From NCBI RefSeq assembly GCF_024436375.1, contig NZ_JAFMZM010000006.1:1-64000 (forward strand): a DNA stretch of 64,000 bases. Reading direction: 5' to 3'. A program made the position numbers and the translations under genes. Positions 34,679 through 43,011 of this stretch are shown here, in pieces; the first letter of the stretch is position 1, and each line of letters opens with the position of its first letter. The DNA is from Nocardioides astragali (GTDB taxonomy: Bacteria > Actinomycetota > Actinomycetes > Propionibacteriales > Nocardioidaceae). Under the pieces are notes generated by a model. That model ran no database searches. It worked only from the letters and a program-made list of their open reading frames with translations, and was not told the origin of the DNA.

Positions 34679-34849
34679 ATGGCCAGCAAGAGCTCTGACG
34701 TTCGCCCCAAGATCACGCTCGCGTGCACGGAGTGCAAGGAGCGCAACTACATCACCAAGAAGAACCGTCGCAACGATCCCGACCGGATCGAGCTGAAGAA
34801 GTTCTGCCCGCGCTGCCGTGCTCACACGGCGCACCGCGAGACCCGCTGA
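34679..34849 (+). CDS. rpmG: 50S ribosomal protein L33, zinc-ribbon (C+) form
   Basis: 56-aa protein, MASKSSDVRPKITLACTECK at the start and FCPRCRAHTAHRETR at the end. Two CxxC pairs make it the zinc-binding C+ type. Directly follows tRNA-Thr and tRNA-Met, as in other actinobacteria. The gene is short but the match is over the whole length. A GGAT site lies 8 bases before the ATG. Confidence 0.96.
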   Translation: MASKSSDVRPKITLACTECKERNYITKKNRRNDPDRIELKKFCPRCRAHTAHRETR

Positions 34850-34918
34850 CGTCTCTCCTCATCGCACCCGACCCGACCGAGTCCGCTCGGCCGGGTCGTT
34901 GTGTTCTAGGGTCGTGAC

Positions 34919-35320
34919 ATGCCCGTCGACCCCTCCCTGGTGGGGCGCCGGTTCCCCGCGCCGGCACCCCTGACCGTCACTTCAGAGCGCGTCGGCGCCT
35001 TCGCCGCCGCTGTCGGCCACCCCGGTGCCGCGGGTGACGTGGTCCCGCCGACCTTCCCGATCGTGCTCGCCTTCGACGCCATGCAGGCCTTCCTCGACGC
35101 CGAGCAGGTCGAGCTGCACCGCATCGTGCACGGCGAGCAGCGCTTCGCCTACGTCCGTCCGCTCGTGGTGGGCGACGAGCTCAGCGCCACGCTGACCGTG
35201 ACCGGCGTACGCCAGATCGGCGGCGCCGACATCATCGCGACCGCCAGCGAGATCACCGACGCCACCGGCGCGGTCGTCTGCACCGGCAAGGCCACCCTCG
35301 TCCACGGGGGTGCGGCATGA
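34919..35320 (+). CDS. MaoC-like dehydratase N-terminal (FAS1-like) subunit, HadA-type
   Basis: 133-aa hot-dog-fold protein similar to the non-catalytic, substrate-specificity subunit of (3R)-hydroxyacyl-ACP dehydratases (HadA of mycobacteria). Features: VGRRFPAPAPLTVTSERVGAF, VVPPTFPIVLAFD, VHGEQRFAYVRPLVVGDELS. Overlaps the MaoC partner gene by 4 bases (ATGA). In mycobacteria the complex works in FAS-II mycolate extension; in organisms without mycolates the role is not settled, but the two-gene unit next to murB is widely kept. Confidence 0.85.
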   Translation: MPVDPSLVGRRFPAPAPLTVTSERVGAFAAAVGHPGAAGDVVPPTFPIVLAFDAMQAFLDAEQVELHRIVHGEQRFAYVRPLVVGDELSATLTVTGVRQIGGADIIATASEITDATGAVVCTGKATLVHGGAA

Positions 35321-35736
35321 GCGGCGGCGCCCTGGCTGTCGGCGACACGCTGACCGAGAAGGTCTTCACCGTGACGCGCGCCGACCTGGTCGCCTATGCC
35401 CACGCCAGCGGCGACCACAACCCGATCCACCAGGACGAGCAGGTCGCGCTCAGCGTCGGCCTGCCCGGCGTGATCGCCCACGGGATGTACACCCTCGCGC
35501 TCCTCGGTCGGGCGGTCGCGGAATGGACCGGCGGTGCGGAGGTCGTCGACATCGGCGCGAAGTTCACCAGCCCCGTCGTCGTACCTGCCGAGGGCGGTGC
35601 GGAGGTGGTGGTGGGCGGCACCGTGAAGTCGGTCGCCGACGGACTCGTCACCCTCGCGCTCGAGGTGACCTGCGGCGGCCAGAAGGTGCTCGGCATGCCC
35701 AGGGCCGTCGTGCGCGAGGGCACGGTCAGTGCCTGA
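35317..35736 (+). CDS. MaoC family dehydratase, HadB-type catalytic subunit
   Basis: 139-aa hot-dog dehydratase with the catalytic R-hydratase 2 motif: YAHASGDHNPIHQDEQVALS holds Asp and His, followed by PGVIAHGMYTLALLGRA. Together with the preceding gene it should form a heterodimeric (3R)-hydroxyacyl dehydratase. The start overlaps the partner stop, and its stop overlaps the murB start by 8 bases. Confidence 0.88.
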   Translation: MSGGALAVGDTLTEKVFTVTRADLVAYAHASGDHNPIHQDEQVALSVGLPGVIAHGMYTLALLGRAVAEWTGGAEVVDIGAKFTSPVVVPAEGGAEVVVGGTVKSVADGLVTLALEVTCGGQKVLGMPRAVVREGTVSA

Positions 35737-36787
35737 CCTGCGCGACCACACCACCCTGCGTCTGGGCGGCCCCGGCCGTGAGTGGGTGCGCGCCACCTCC
35801 GAGGCCGACCTCGTCGCCGCGGTGGGGGAGGCCGACGCCGCCGGGACACCCGTGCTCGTGCTCGGCGGCGGGTCCAACCTGGTCGTCGCCGACGAGGGGT
35901 TCGACGGCCGGGTCGTGCAGGTCGCGACTTCGGGCGTGCGGGCCGACACCGACGCCTGCGACGTCGACACCCTCGCCCAGTGCGGAGGGGTCGTGCTCAC
36001 GGTGGCGGCGGGGGAGGACTGGGACGCGCTGGTCTCGTACGCCGTGGCGCAGGGCTGGGCCGGCATCGAGGCCCTGTCCGGGATCCCCGGCGCGGTGGGC
36101 GCCACGCCCATCCAGAACGTCGGCGCCTACGGCCAGGACGTCTCCCAGACCATCGCCCGGGTGCGGACGTGGGACCGGGTCGACCGCACGCAGCGCACCT
36201 TCGCCGCCGCCGACTGCGGCTTCGGATACCGGCACAGCAGGTTCAAGGCCGAGCCCGGGCGCTACCTCGTCCTCGAGGTTACCTTCCAGCTGCGCCAGGG
36301 AGACCTGGCCGACCCGGTGACCTACGCCGAGCTCGCGCGCCACCTCGGTGTCGAGCCCGGGCAGCGGGCCCCGCTGACCGCGGTCCGCGACGCGGTGCTG
36401 GCGCTGCGGTCGGGCAAGGGGATGGTGCTCGACCCGGACGACCACGACACGTGGAGTGCCGGCTCGTTCTTCACCAACCCGTTCCTGACGCCGGCCCAGG
36501 CCGCCACCCTGCCCGACGGCGCTCCACGCTGGGAGCAGGCCGACAGCACGGTGAAGTCGAGCGCCGCGTGGCTCATCGAGCAGGCCGGCTTCGGCAAGGG
36601 CTACGCCAGCGCGGCCGCGGGGGAGCGGGTGAGCCTGTCGACCAAGCACACGCTCGCGCTCACCAACCGCGGCGGCGCCACCACCGAGGAGCTGCTCACC
36701 CTCGCCCGCGAGGTGCGCGACGGCGTGGAGTCCCGGTTCGGGGTCCGCCTGGTCAACGAGCCCGTGACGGTCGGCTGCGCCCTCTGA
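35729..36787 (+). CDS. murB: UDP-N-acetylenolpyruvoylglucosamine reductase
   Basis: 352-aa FAD enzyme that completes UDP-MurNAc synthesis for peptidoglycan. FAD-binding DHTTLRLGGPGREWVRA and PVLVLGGGSNLVVADEGFDG, then EALSGIPGAVGATPIQNVGAYGQ in two pieces, and the catalytic Ser in the AGSFFTNPF segment, with AWLIEQAGFGKGY near the end. GTG start at 35729 overlaps the MaoC gene. Actinobacterial type I-like, full length. Confidence 0.93.
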   Translation: MPDLRDHTTLRLGGPGREWVRATSEADLVAAVGEADAAGTPVLVLGGGSNLVVADEGFDGRVVQVATSGVRADTDACDVDTLAQCGGVVLTVAAGEDWDALVSYAVAQGWAGIEALSGIPGAVGATPIQNVGAYGQDVSQTIARVRTWDRVDRTQRTFAAADCGFGYRHSRFKAEPGRYLVLEVTFQLRQGDLADPVTYAELARHLGVEPGQRAPLTAVRDAVLALRSGKGMVLDPDDHDTWSAGSFFTNPFLTPAQAATLPDGAPRWEQADSTVKSSAAWLIEQAGFGKGYASAAAGERVSLSTKHTLALTNRGGATTEELLTLAREVRDGVESRFGVRLVNEPVTVGCAL

Positions 36788-36804
36788 CCGCGACCACCGT
36801 TCGG

Positions 36805-36864
36805 TATCTAGGGAGGTTCTGGTCGGGGATCCAGCCAAATCGCCTACCAGAACGTCCCTAGATA
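36805..36864. repeat. Long inverted repeat between murB and adenosine deaminase
   Basis: Two 19-base arms (36805-36823 and 36846-36864) pair with one mismatch around a 22-base loop. Arm 1 starts TATCTAGGGAGG; arm 2 ends CGTCCCTAGATA. It sits between convergent genes, so a bidirectional terminator is the plain reading, but there is no T tract and the AT-rich TATCTAG tips are unlike local terminators; a dispersed palindromic element is possible. Confidence 0.6.
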
Positions 36865-36879
36865 GCCCCGGGAGCGCCG

Positions 36880-37908
36880 CTAGGCCAGCCAGGCGGCGAT
36901 GTCGCGACGCGCGGTCTCCACCACGTCGCTCGGCGCCCGGGAGGCCTCGAAGGACATCTCGGCCAGCCGGGCCAGGGTCGCGTCGTCGAGGTCGTGGGCC
37001 GCGCGCATCGTGGCGTACTGCCCGGCGAGGCGCGAGCCGAACAGCAGTGGGTCGTCGGCGCCCAGGGCGACCGTCGCCCCCGCGGCCAGCAGCTGCGGGA
37101 GCGGCACCGACGTGAGGTCGGAGTAGATGCCGAGCGAGACGTTGGAGACCGGACAGACCTCGAGCGCGACACCGGCGGCCACGATGCGGTCGAGCAGCTC
37201 GGGGTCCTCGGCGCTCCGTACGCCGTGCCCCAGCCGCTGCGCGCCGAGGCTGTCCAGGCAGGCGCGGACGTGGTCGGGCCCGCGGAGCTCGCCACCGTGC
37301 GGGACCAGGAGCAGGTCGGCGCGCTCGGCGATCCGGAAGGCGCCTGCGAAGTCCTCGGTGCGTCCACGTCGCTCGTCGTTGGACAGCCCGAACCCGACGA
37401 CGCCGCGATCGGCGTACTGCGCCGCGAGCCGGGCCAGGGTGCGGGCATCGAGAGGGTGGCGGGTGCGGTTGGCGGCGACCACCACGGCCATCCCCAGCCC
37501 GGTGCGCTCGGAGGCGTCGCGGACGCAGTCGAGCACCAGGTCGGTGAACTCGGTGATGCCGCCGAAGCGGGCGGCGTAGCCGCTCGGGTCGACCTGGATC
37601 TCCAGCCAACGCCCACCGTCTCGGACGTCGTCCTCCGCGGCCTCCAGCACCAGGCGGCGTACGTCGTCGGGCGTGCGCAGCACCGAGCGCGCCACGTCGT
37701 AGAGCCGCTGGAAGCGGAACCAGCCCTTCTCGTCGGCGGCGCTGAGCTGCGGCGGCCAGTCCTCGACCAGGGAGTCGGGCAGCGCGATCCGGTCGCGCTC
37801 GGCCAGCTCGAGCAGGGTCTCGTGCCGCATCGAGCCGGTGAAGTGCAGGTGCAGGTGGGCCTTCGGGAGGCGGGACACGTCGCGATGCCGCTCCACCTCA
37901 CCCGCCAT
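36880..37908 (-). CDS. add: Adenosine deaminase
   Basis: 342-aa TIM-barrel metal enzyme converting adenosine to inosine. LPKAHLHLHFTGSMR gives the two metal His; VPHGGELRGPD, GHGVRSAEDPEL (His, Asp) and ALGADDPLLFGS (catalytic Asp pair) follow, and EVCPVSNVSLG is characteristic. The ATG at 37908 (MAGEVERHRD) is chosen over one at 38055 that would overlap the promoter side of tRNA-Trp. Monocistronic. Confidence 0.92.
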   Translation of the reverse strand: MAGEVERHRDVSRLPKAHLHLHFTGSMRHETLLELAERDRIALPDSLVEDWPPQLSAADEKGWFRFQRLYDVARSVLRTPDDVRRLVLEAAEDDVRDGGRWLEIQVDPSGYAARFGGITEFTDLVLDCVRDASERTGLGMAVVVAANRTRHPLDARTLARLAAQYADRGVVGFGLSNDERRGRTEDFAGAFRIAERADLLLVPHGGELRGPDHVRACLDSLGAQRLGHGVRSAEDPELLDRIVAAGVALEVCPVSNVSLGIYSDLTSVPLPQLLAAGATVALGADDPLLFGSRLAGQYATMRAAHDLDDATLARLAEMSFEASRAPSDVVETARRDIAAWLA

Positions 37909-38058
37909 GCGAGGGATCGTAGGGGGCGGCCGAGAGCGAGGCGTGCTGCGGTTCGGCGCCTCGGTTCGACGGAGGCTGGATCGGGCCCGTATGCTTCCCG
38001 ATTGGTGGTTGCGCCAGATGCTTCGGCATGCCCCCAGAAATGGGTGATCGACCACCGG

Positions 38059-38131
38059 AGGGCACTAGCTCAACTGGCAGAGCATCGGTCTCCAAAACCG
38101 AAGGTTGGGGGTTCAAGTCCCTCGTGCCCTG
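38059..38131 (+). tRNA. tRNA-Trp (CCA)
   Basis: Acceptor AGGGCAC pairs GTGCCCT; anticodon arm CGGT-CTCCAAA-ACCG gives CCA; T-arm GGGGGTTCAAGTCCCTC. Discriminator G, CCA not encoded. Lies just upstream of secE, as in most actinobacteria. A TATGCT at 37990-37995 may be its -10. Confidence 0.96.
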
Positions 38132-38173
38132 CGAAGAATCACTGCACCAGCGACAACGAGTAAGGTGGAAGAC

Positions 38174-38428
38174 GTGGCCGACGGCAACGCGGTTCAGGAC
38201 CGGCGCGACTCGCGCGGCGACGACCGTGGGCGCACCAGCCCCGTCACGTTCCTGCGCCAGGTGGTGGCAGAGCTCCGCAAGGTGGTGTGGCCCACCCAGC
38301 AGCAGCTGGTGACCTACTTCTTCGTGGTGCTGGTCTTCGTCATCTTCGTGATGCTGCTGGTCTCGATGCTCGACCTGGCGTTCGGCAAGCTGGTCTTCGA
38401 GATCTTCACCGGTGGCAGCACCCAGTAA
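38174..38428 (+). CDS. secE: Protein translocase subunit SecE
   Basis: 84 aa. A charged tail is followed by TFLRQVVAELRKVVWPTQQQ, the conserved amphipathic helix, and one transmembrane helix (LVTYFFVVLVFVIFVMLLVS). It stabilises SecY in the export channel. I use the GTG at 38174, 8 bases after AAGG; a GTG at 38165 would remove that spacing. Confidence 0.94.
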   Translation: MADGNAVQDRRDSRGDDRGRTSPVTFLRQVVAELRKVVWPTQQQLVTYFFVVLVFVIFVMLLVSMLDLAFGKLVFEIFTGGSTQ

Positions 38429-38526
38429 CCACGACGGAGCGGTGAATCCACTGCTCTGATCCCCGCCGGGCCAGCCCGGCCCCGGTCCCGGTGACCGGAC
38501 CCAGCAAACGATGTACGGAGTGAGAC

Positions 38527-39381
38527 GTGTCGGAGAGCAATGACGTGGACCAGGTCGAGGACCAGGTCGAGTCGCACGACCAGGCGACCCCGGAGGACGC
38601 CGACGTGGACTCCGTCGAGGACACCACCGCCGACGTGACTGTCGAGGACGAGGCCGCCGTCGAGGGCGAGAGCGCCGGTGACGACGCCGAGGGCGACGAG
38701 TCCGACGAGGCCGACGCCGAGGAGCCCGTCGACGAGGCTGCCGACGAGGCAGCCGACGAGAACGACCCGCTCGAGGCCTTCCGCCGCGAGCTCTGGGCCA
38801 AGCCGGGCGACTGGTTCGTCGTGCACACCTACTCGGGCATGGAGAAGCGGGTCAAGCACAACCTCGAGAACCGCATCATCTCCCTCAACATGGAGGACTA
38901 CATCCACGAGATCGTGGTCCCCACCGAGGAGGTCGCGGAGATCAAGAACGGCCAGCGCAAGATGGTCACGCGCACCGTTCTCCCCGGCTACGTCCTGGTC
39001 CGCATGGACCTCACCGACGAGTCGTGGTCGGCCGTGCGCCACACGCCGTCGGTCACCGGCTTCGTGGGCCACAGCCACCAGCCCGTCCCGCTCAGCATGA
39101 GCGAGGTCGAGGACATGCTGGCCCCGGCCGTCGTGGCCGTCGCTGAGGCCGAGGCCGCCGCCTCCGGTGAGAAGGGCGCGTCCACCACCCCGCGCAAGCC
39201 GGTCGAGGTCGCCGACTTCGACGTGTCCGACTCGGTCATGGTGGTCGACGGTCCGTTCGCCACGCTCCACGCGACGATCACCGAGATCAACGCCGAGTCG
39301 CAGCGCGTCAAGGCCCTCGTCGAGATCTTCGGCCGGGAGACCCCGGTCGAGCTGAGCTTCAGCCAGATTCAGAAGGTCTGA
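38527..39381 (+). CDS. nusG: Transcription termination/antitermination protein NusG
   Basis: 284 aa. Residues 1-80 are a very acidic low-complexity extension, common in actinobacteria. The NGN domain starts at DWFVVHTYSGMEKRVKHNLE and includes VVPTEEV and RTVLPGYVLVRMDLTDESW; the C-terminal KOW domain is VMVVDGPFATLHATITEIN. Binds RNA polymerase and Rho or ribosomal S10. GTG start at 38527. Next to secE, 98 bases away, in conserved order. Confidence 0.95.
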   Translation: MSESNDVDQVEDQVESHDQATPEDADVDSVEDTTADVTVEDEAAVEGESAGDDAEGDESDEADAEEPVDEAADEAADENDPLEAFRRELWAKPGDWFVVHTYSGMEKRVKHNLENRIISLNMEDYIHEIVVPTEEVAEIKNGQRKMVTRTVLPGYVLVRMDLTDESWSAVRHTPSVTGFVGHSHQPVPLSMSEVEDMLAPAVVAVAEAEAAASGEKGASTTPRKPVEVADFDVSDSVMVVDGPFATLHATITEINAESQRVKALVEIFGRETPVELSFSQIQKV

Positions 39382-39384
39382 GCG

Positions 39385-39408
39385 CAGGACCGAGCTTGCT
39401 CGGTCCTG
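39385..39408 (+). terminator. Hairpin directly after nusG
   Basis: Perfect 10-base stem CAGGACCGAG / CTCGGTCCTG with loop CTTG, 4 bases past the nusG stop. No T run follows, so it may be an inefficient terminator or an mRNA-processing/stability element before rplK. Confidence 0.5.
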
Positions 39409-39419
39409 GTCAGCGAAGA

Positions 39420-39482
39420 GGTTGAGGAGCGTCGGCACGGACCCGAGCGAAGCGAGGGGATGTGTGACGCGTCTCGAAACCC
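39420..39482. repeat. Candidate dispersed intergenic repeat between nusG and rplK
   Basis: The segment runs from GGTTGAGGAGCG to GCGTCTCGAAACC and contains GAGCGAAGCGAGGGG. This layout resembles a short GC-rich repeat that I recall as frequent between genes in Nocardioides-like genomes. That recollection cannot be verified from one window. Confidence 0.4.
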
Positions 39483-39596
39483 ACCCTGAAGGCTCGATTT
39501 CACAGAGAAGACGAGCCCGGGCGACAATGAAGTAGCAACAACCCGTGGCAGAGGGCGAGTGCCCTCGTCGTGACCACAAGAGAGAAAGAGAAGGCA

Positions 39597-40025
39597 ATGC
39601 CTCCGAAGAAGAAGATCGCCGCACTGGTCAAGGTGCAGCTGCAGGCCGGTTCGGCCACCCCGGCTCCGCCGGTGGGTACGGCGCTCGGCCCGCACGGCGT
39701 CAACATCATGGACTTCTGCAAGGCCTACAACGCCCAGACCGAGTCCATGCGCGGCAACGTGATCCCCGTCGAGATCACCATCTACGAGGACCGCTCGTTC
39801 GACTTCATCACCAAGACCCCTCCGGCCGCCGAGCTGATCAAGAAGGCCGCCGGACTGTCCAAGGGCTCCGGCGTCCCGCACAAGGACAAGGTCGGCAAGC
39901 TGACCAAGGACCAGGTCCGCGAGATCGCGACCACCAAGCTGCCTGACCTCAACGCCAACAACATCGATGCGGCCATGAAGATCGTCGAGGGCACTGCGCG
40001 CTCGATGGGCGTCACGACCGACTGA
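39597..40025 (+). CDS. rplK: 50S ribosomal protein L11
   Basis: 142 aa. MPPKKKIAALVKVQLQAG, then TPAPPVGTALGPHGVNIMDF, the rRNA- and thiostrepton-contacting region, and DLNANNIDAAMKIVEGTARS at the end. ATG at 39597 follows AGAAGG; the earlier in-frame ATG (39570) lacks this spacing. Upstream 215 bases hold a hairpin and a repeat. Confidence 0.97.
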   Translation: MPPKKKIAALVKVQLQAGSATPAPPVGTALGPHGVNIMDFCKAYNAQTESMRGNVIPVEITIYEDRSFDFITKTPPAAELIKKAAGLSKGSGVPHKDKVGKLTKDQVREIATTKLPDLNANNIDAAMKIVEGTARSMGVTTD

Positions 40026-40123
40026 CAACGCCTCTCCGGAGGCATGTGGGAGAGCCGCGCTGGCTCGCCGACCACTCCACTCTCGGACGCGCTCGCCGCG
40101 TCCAGCAAACGAAAGAGAAGACC

Positions 40124-40846
40124 ATGCAGCGCAGCAAGACCTACCGCGCGGCGGCCGAGACGTTCAACCAGGACGAGCTCTACGCCCCGCTGGCCGCCAT
40201 CAAGATCGCCAAGGGCGGCTCCAAGAAGAAGTTCGACGAGACCCTCGACGTCGTCATGCGCCTGGGTGTCGACCCGCGCAAGGCCGACCAGATGGTCCGC
40301 GGCACCGTCAACCTCCCGCACGGCACCGGCAAGACTGCCCGCGTGCTGGTGTTCGCCACGGCCGAGAAGGCCGAGGCCGCGCGTGAGGCCGGCGCCGAGT
40401 TCGTCGGTGGCGACGAGCTGATCGAGAAGGTCGCCGGCGGCTGGCTCGACTTCGACGCCGTCGTCGCCACGCCCGACATGATGGGCAAGGTCGGTCGCCT
40501 CGGTCGCGTCCTCGGCCCCCGCTCGCTCATGCCGAACCCGAAGACCGGCACGGTGACCCCCGATGTCGCCAAGGCCGTCACGGACATCAAGGGCGGCAAG
40601 ATCGAGTTCCGCGTCGACCGCCACGCCAACCTGCACTTCATCATCGGTAAGGCATCGTTCTCCGAGACGCAGCTCGCGGAGAACTACGCTGCCGCCCTCG
40701 ACGAGGTGCTGCGTCTCAAGCCGGCCAGCTCCAAGGGCCGCTACATCAAGAAGATCACCGTCTCGACGACGATGGGCCCCGGCATCCAGGTCGACCCCAA
40801 CCGCGTCAAGAACGTCGCGTCGGAGGACGAGGCCGTCCAGGCCTGA
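40124..40846 (+). CDS. rplA: 50S ribosomal protein L1
   Basis: 240 aa. SKTYRAAAETFNQDELYAP, the mid-domain PDMMGKVGRLGRVLGPRSLM and signature MPNPKTGTVTPDV; ends YIKKITVSTTMGPGIQVDPN. Builds the L1 stalk and in many bacteria represses its own operon. ATG at 40124. A hairpin GGACGCG-CTCGC-CGCGTCC (40085-40103) lies just upstream. Confidence 0.97.
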   Translation: MQRSKTYRAAAETFNQDELYAPLAAIKIAKGGSKKKFDETLDVVMRLGVDPRKADQMVRGTVNLPHGTGKTARVLVFATAEKAEAAREAGAEFVGGDELIEKVAGGWLDFDAVVATPDMMGKVGRLGRVLGPRSLMPNPKTGTVTPDVAKAVTDIKGGKIEFRVDRHANLHFIIGKASFSETQLAENYAAALDEVLRLKPASSKGRYIKKITVSTTMGPGIQVDPNRVKNVASEDEAVQA

Positions 40847-40858
40847 GCCTTGCCGTTC

Positions 40859-40891
40859 CGGCCCGGTCGCCCCTCTGGGGTGGCCGGGCCG
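40859..40891 (+). terminator. GC-rich hairpin after rplA
   Basis: Stem CGGCCCGG (40859-40866) pairs CCGGGCCG (40884-40891), with an inner GCCCC/GGGGT-type stem. No T run. Probably ends the rplKA transcript, as a new lipoprotein gene follows with its own ribosome site. Confidence 0.55.
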
Positions 40892-40996
40892 AACTGCTTC
40901 TCGGACGGCCGTTTCGGTGTGGAAGCATCGGGTAGGAAGTCCGCACGATCCCGCACGTCCAGTCGTCGTCCAGTCGTTCTGTCCCAGGAGACACCC

Positions 40997-41863
40997 ATGC
41001 GCGTCACGTCCCTCGCTCGCCGTCTCGGCACCGCCGCCCTGGTGCTCTCCATCGGCGCGAGCCTCACCGCCTGCAGCGACGACGGGGGTACCACCGACTC
41101 CTCGAGCTCGGCCACCGACGAGGGCACGGACGACAGCGCCGACGAGTCGACCGAGGAGCCGAGCGAGGACGAGTCCGAGACGCCCGACGAGGCATCGCTG
41201 GCCGAGCTGACCAGCGACGACTTCTACCCGTCGGTGATGGCCGCGATGCGCGAGGCCGAGAGCTTCAACTTCGAGACCGTCGCCGGCGTCGCCGGGCAGG
41301 AGCAGAAGATGGCCGGTCAGGCCCGGTTCAGCGACGCGGGGATCGAGATGATGGCCTCCAGCACCGGGGCACAGGCCATGGAGATGATCCTCCTGGGCAA
41401 GGCCATGTACATGAAGTCTCCCGACTTCGGCACGGGGGACAAGTGGATCAAGATCGACCTGAGCGACCCCGACTCGTTGTTCGGCATGATCGGCAAGGCC
41501 GCCGACCCTGAGGTGATGTTCAAGGCCATGGAGTCGCCGAAGAAGCTCGAGCTGCTCGGCACCGAGGACGTCGACGGCGTGCCCACCAACCACTACCGGA
41601 TCACGATGGACCCGAGCCAGTACCTCAAGGCGATGGAGTTCCCCGCTGCCATGGCGGACATGCTGCCCAAGGAGCTCGTCACCGAGATGTGGGTGGACGG
41701 CGACAGCCTGCCGCGCAGGTTCACGCAGACCATCGAGGTCCCCGCCACGGCCGGTGGCGCGCCCACCTCGACCACGACCGAGGGCACCTACTCCGACTTC
41801 GGCACGGACGTCGAGATCGAGGCCCCGCCGGCCGCCCAGGTCACCGAGGCGCCGGGAATGTGA
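40997..41863 (+). CDS. LppX/LprAFG-type lipoprotein
   Basis: 288-aa lipoprotein. Signal MRVTSLARRLGTAALVLSIG ends in lipobox LTAC (Cys26), followed by a Ser/Thr/Glu/Asp-rich linker of about 40 residues. The folded part (FYPSVMAAMREAESFNFETV ... LLGTEDVDGVPTNHYRITMD ... LPKELVTEMWVDGDSLPRRF) matches mycobacterial LprG/LppX-like lipid carriers and secreted outer-layer proteins. Start ATG at 40997 with AGGAG. Lies between rplA and the convergent ATPase gene, an unusual place. Confidence 0.85.
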   Translation: MRVTSLARRLGTAALVLSIGASLTACSDDGGTTDSSSSATDEGTDDSADESTEEPSEDESETPDEASLAELTSDDFYPSVMAAMREAESFNFETVAGVAGQEQKMAGQARFSDAGIEMMASSTGAQAMEMILLGKAMYMKSPDFGTGDKWIKIDLSDPDSLFGMIGKAADPEVMFKAMESPKKLELLGTEDVDGVPTNHYRITMDPSQYLKAMEFPAAMADMLPKELVTEMWVDGDSLPRRFTQTIEVPATAGGAPTSTTTEGTYSDFGTDVEIEAPPAAQVTEAPGM

Positions 41864-41917
41864 CCCACGTCCGGGGCGGTGCCGCGGACAGTGGCACTGG
41901 TCCCTGGCGCCGGCGCC

Positions 41918-41942
41918 GCCTGATCAGCACCGCTGATCAGGC
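41918..41942. terminator. Bidirectional hairpin terminator
   Basis: Perfect 11-base stem (GCCTGATCAGC / GCTGATCAGGC) with a 3-base loop, in the 87-base gap between convergent genes. It would serve both strands, although no T run is seen. Confidence 0.6.
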
Positions 41943-41950
41943 ACCGCTGC

Positions 41951-42949
41951 TCACTCGCGGAAGATCCGCTCGTCGATCAGCTGCTCCTGGACGTCGGTGC
42001 CCTCGGCGTCGAAGCGGCCCTGGTCGAAGCGGGTCCGGAACTGCAGGACCGCTCCGTCCCGACCGAAGCGGTTCTTCTCGATCGAGAGGACCGCATAGTC
42101 ACGGAAGCGCTCCGCGTTGCCGACGTCGTACGTCAGGTGGTGCCGCGCGACGATGTCGAACTTGTTGTTGAGCACCAGCACCACGTCGGCCTCGTACGCC
42201 AGCGCACTCGAGCCGCGCAGGTCGTTGGAGCGCATCCGCCGGCCGGAGCGTAGTGCCTCCTTCTCGGCGGCGGCGATGGCCAGCACCGGGGCGCTGATGT
42301 CGATGGCGAGGTCCTTGAGGCCCTCGACCACCTCGGTGGAGCGCGCGTCGTCGTCGGTGTGGGACGACTTCACCTTCTGCATGTAGTCCACGACCACCAG
42401 CGGCGTGGTCCCGGCCAGCTCGCGGACGGCCTCGACGGCAGACTGGATCGCGGCGAGGTCGGTGCGGGTGCCGGTCGAGCGGTGGAGGAAGAGCATCTCC
42501 GAGTAGTGGGACACCTTGGCCAGGGCCTCGACGCCGGACGGCACCGACTCGAGGCGGTGGTCCAGCGAGCTCACCCAGAGGTCGTCGAAGATGGAGCGGA
42601 TGCTGTTCAGTCGCACCTGGTCGGACTCGTCCAGCTCGCCGGCCTCCATGGCGAGGAGCTTCTGCGTCATGTCCTCGGCGTCGTGCTCGTAGGAGAAATA
42701 GAGGACCGGTCGACCGGAGGCGGCGTTGTTGCGGGCGATCTGGAGCGCGAAGGTCGACTTGCCCAAGCCCTGCGGGCCGGCGAGCAGGATGAGCGATCCC
42801 GCGCGCATGCCGCCGCCGATCAGCGGGTCGAGCCCGCCGAAACCGGTCTTCCAGACCCGCCCGGCAGCGTTGCGTCCGGTGAGCATGCGTTCGTCGCTGC
42901 GGGCGAGCGAGGCCCCGACGGTCGTGAGCTGTTGATCCACGCCGACCAT
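41951..42949 (-). CDS. DnaB-C/RecA-like ATPase, stand-alone
   Basis: 332-aa ATPase like the C-terminal half of replicative helicase DnaB but without its N-terminal collar. KTGFGGLDPLIGGGMRAGSL then Walker A LLAGPQGLGKSTFALQIA, Walker B PLVVVDYMQKV, and DLRGSSALAYEADVVLVLNN plus LSIEKNRFGRDGAV, the DnaB H4-like region and arginine-finger segment. No primase-binding domain and no initiator neighbours. Function unknown; conserved in actinobacteria in this ribosomal region (recollection). Confidence 0.82.
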   Translation of the reverse strand: MVGVDQQLTTVGASLARSDERMLTGRNAAGRVWKTGFGGLDPLIGGGMRAGSLILLAGPQGLGKSTFALQIARNNAASGRPVLYFSYEHDAEDMTQKLLAMEAGELDESDQVRLNSIRSIFDDLWVSSLDHRLESVPSGVEALAKVSHYSEMLFLHRSTGTRTDLAAIQSAVEAVRELAGTTPLVVVDYMQKVKSSHTDDDARSTEVVEGLKDLAIDISAPVLAIAAAEKEALRSGRRMRSNDLRGSSALAYEADVVLVLNNKFDIVARHHLTYDVGNAERFRDYAVLSIEKNRFGRDGAVLQFRTRFDQGRFDAEGTDVQEQLIDERIFRE

Positions 42950-43011
42950 CGAACCAGTCTTGGGCCACCCGCGGGAGCCGAATGCAGCGAATCGCTCGAG
43001 GTCGCACCGAT

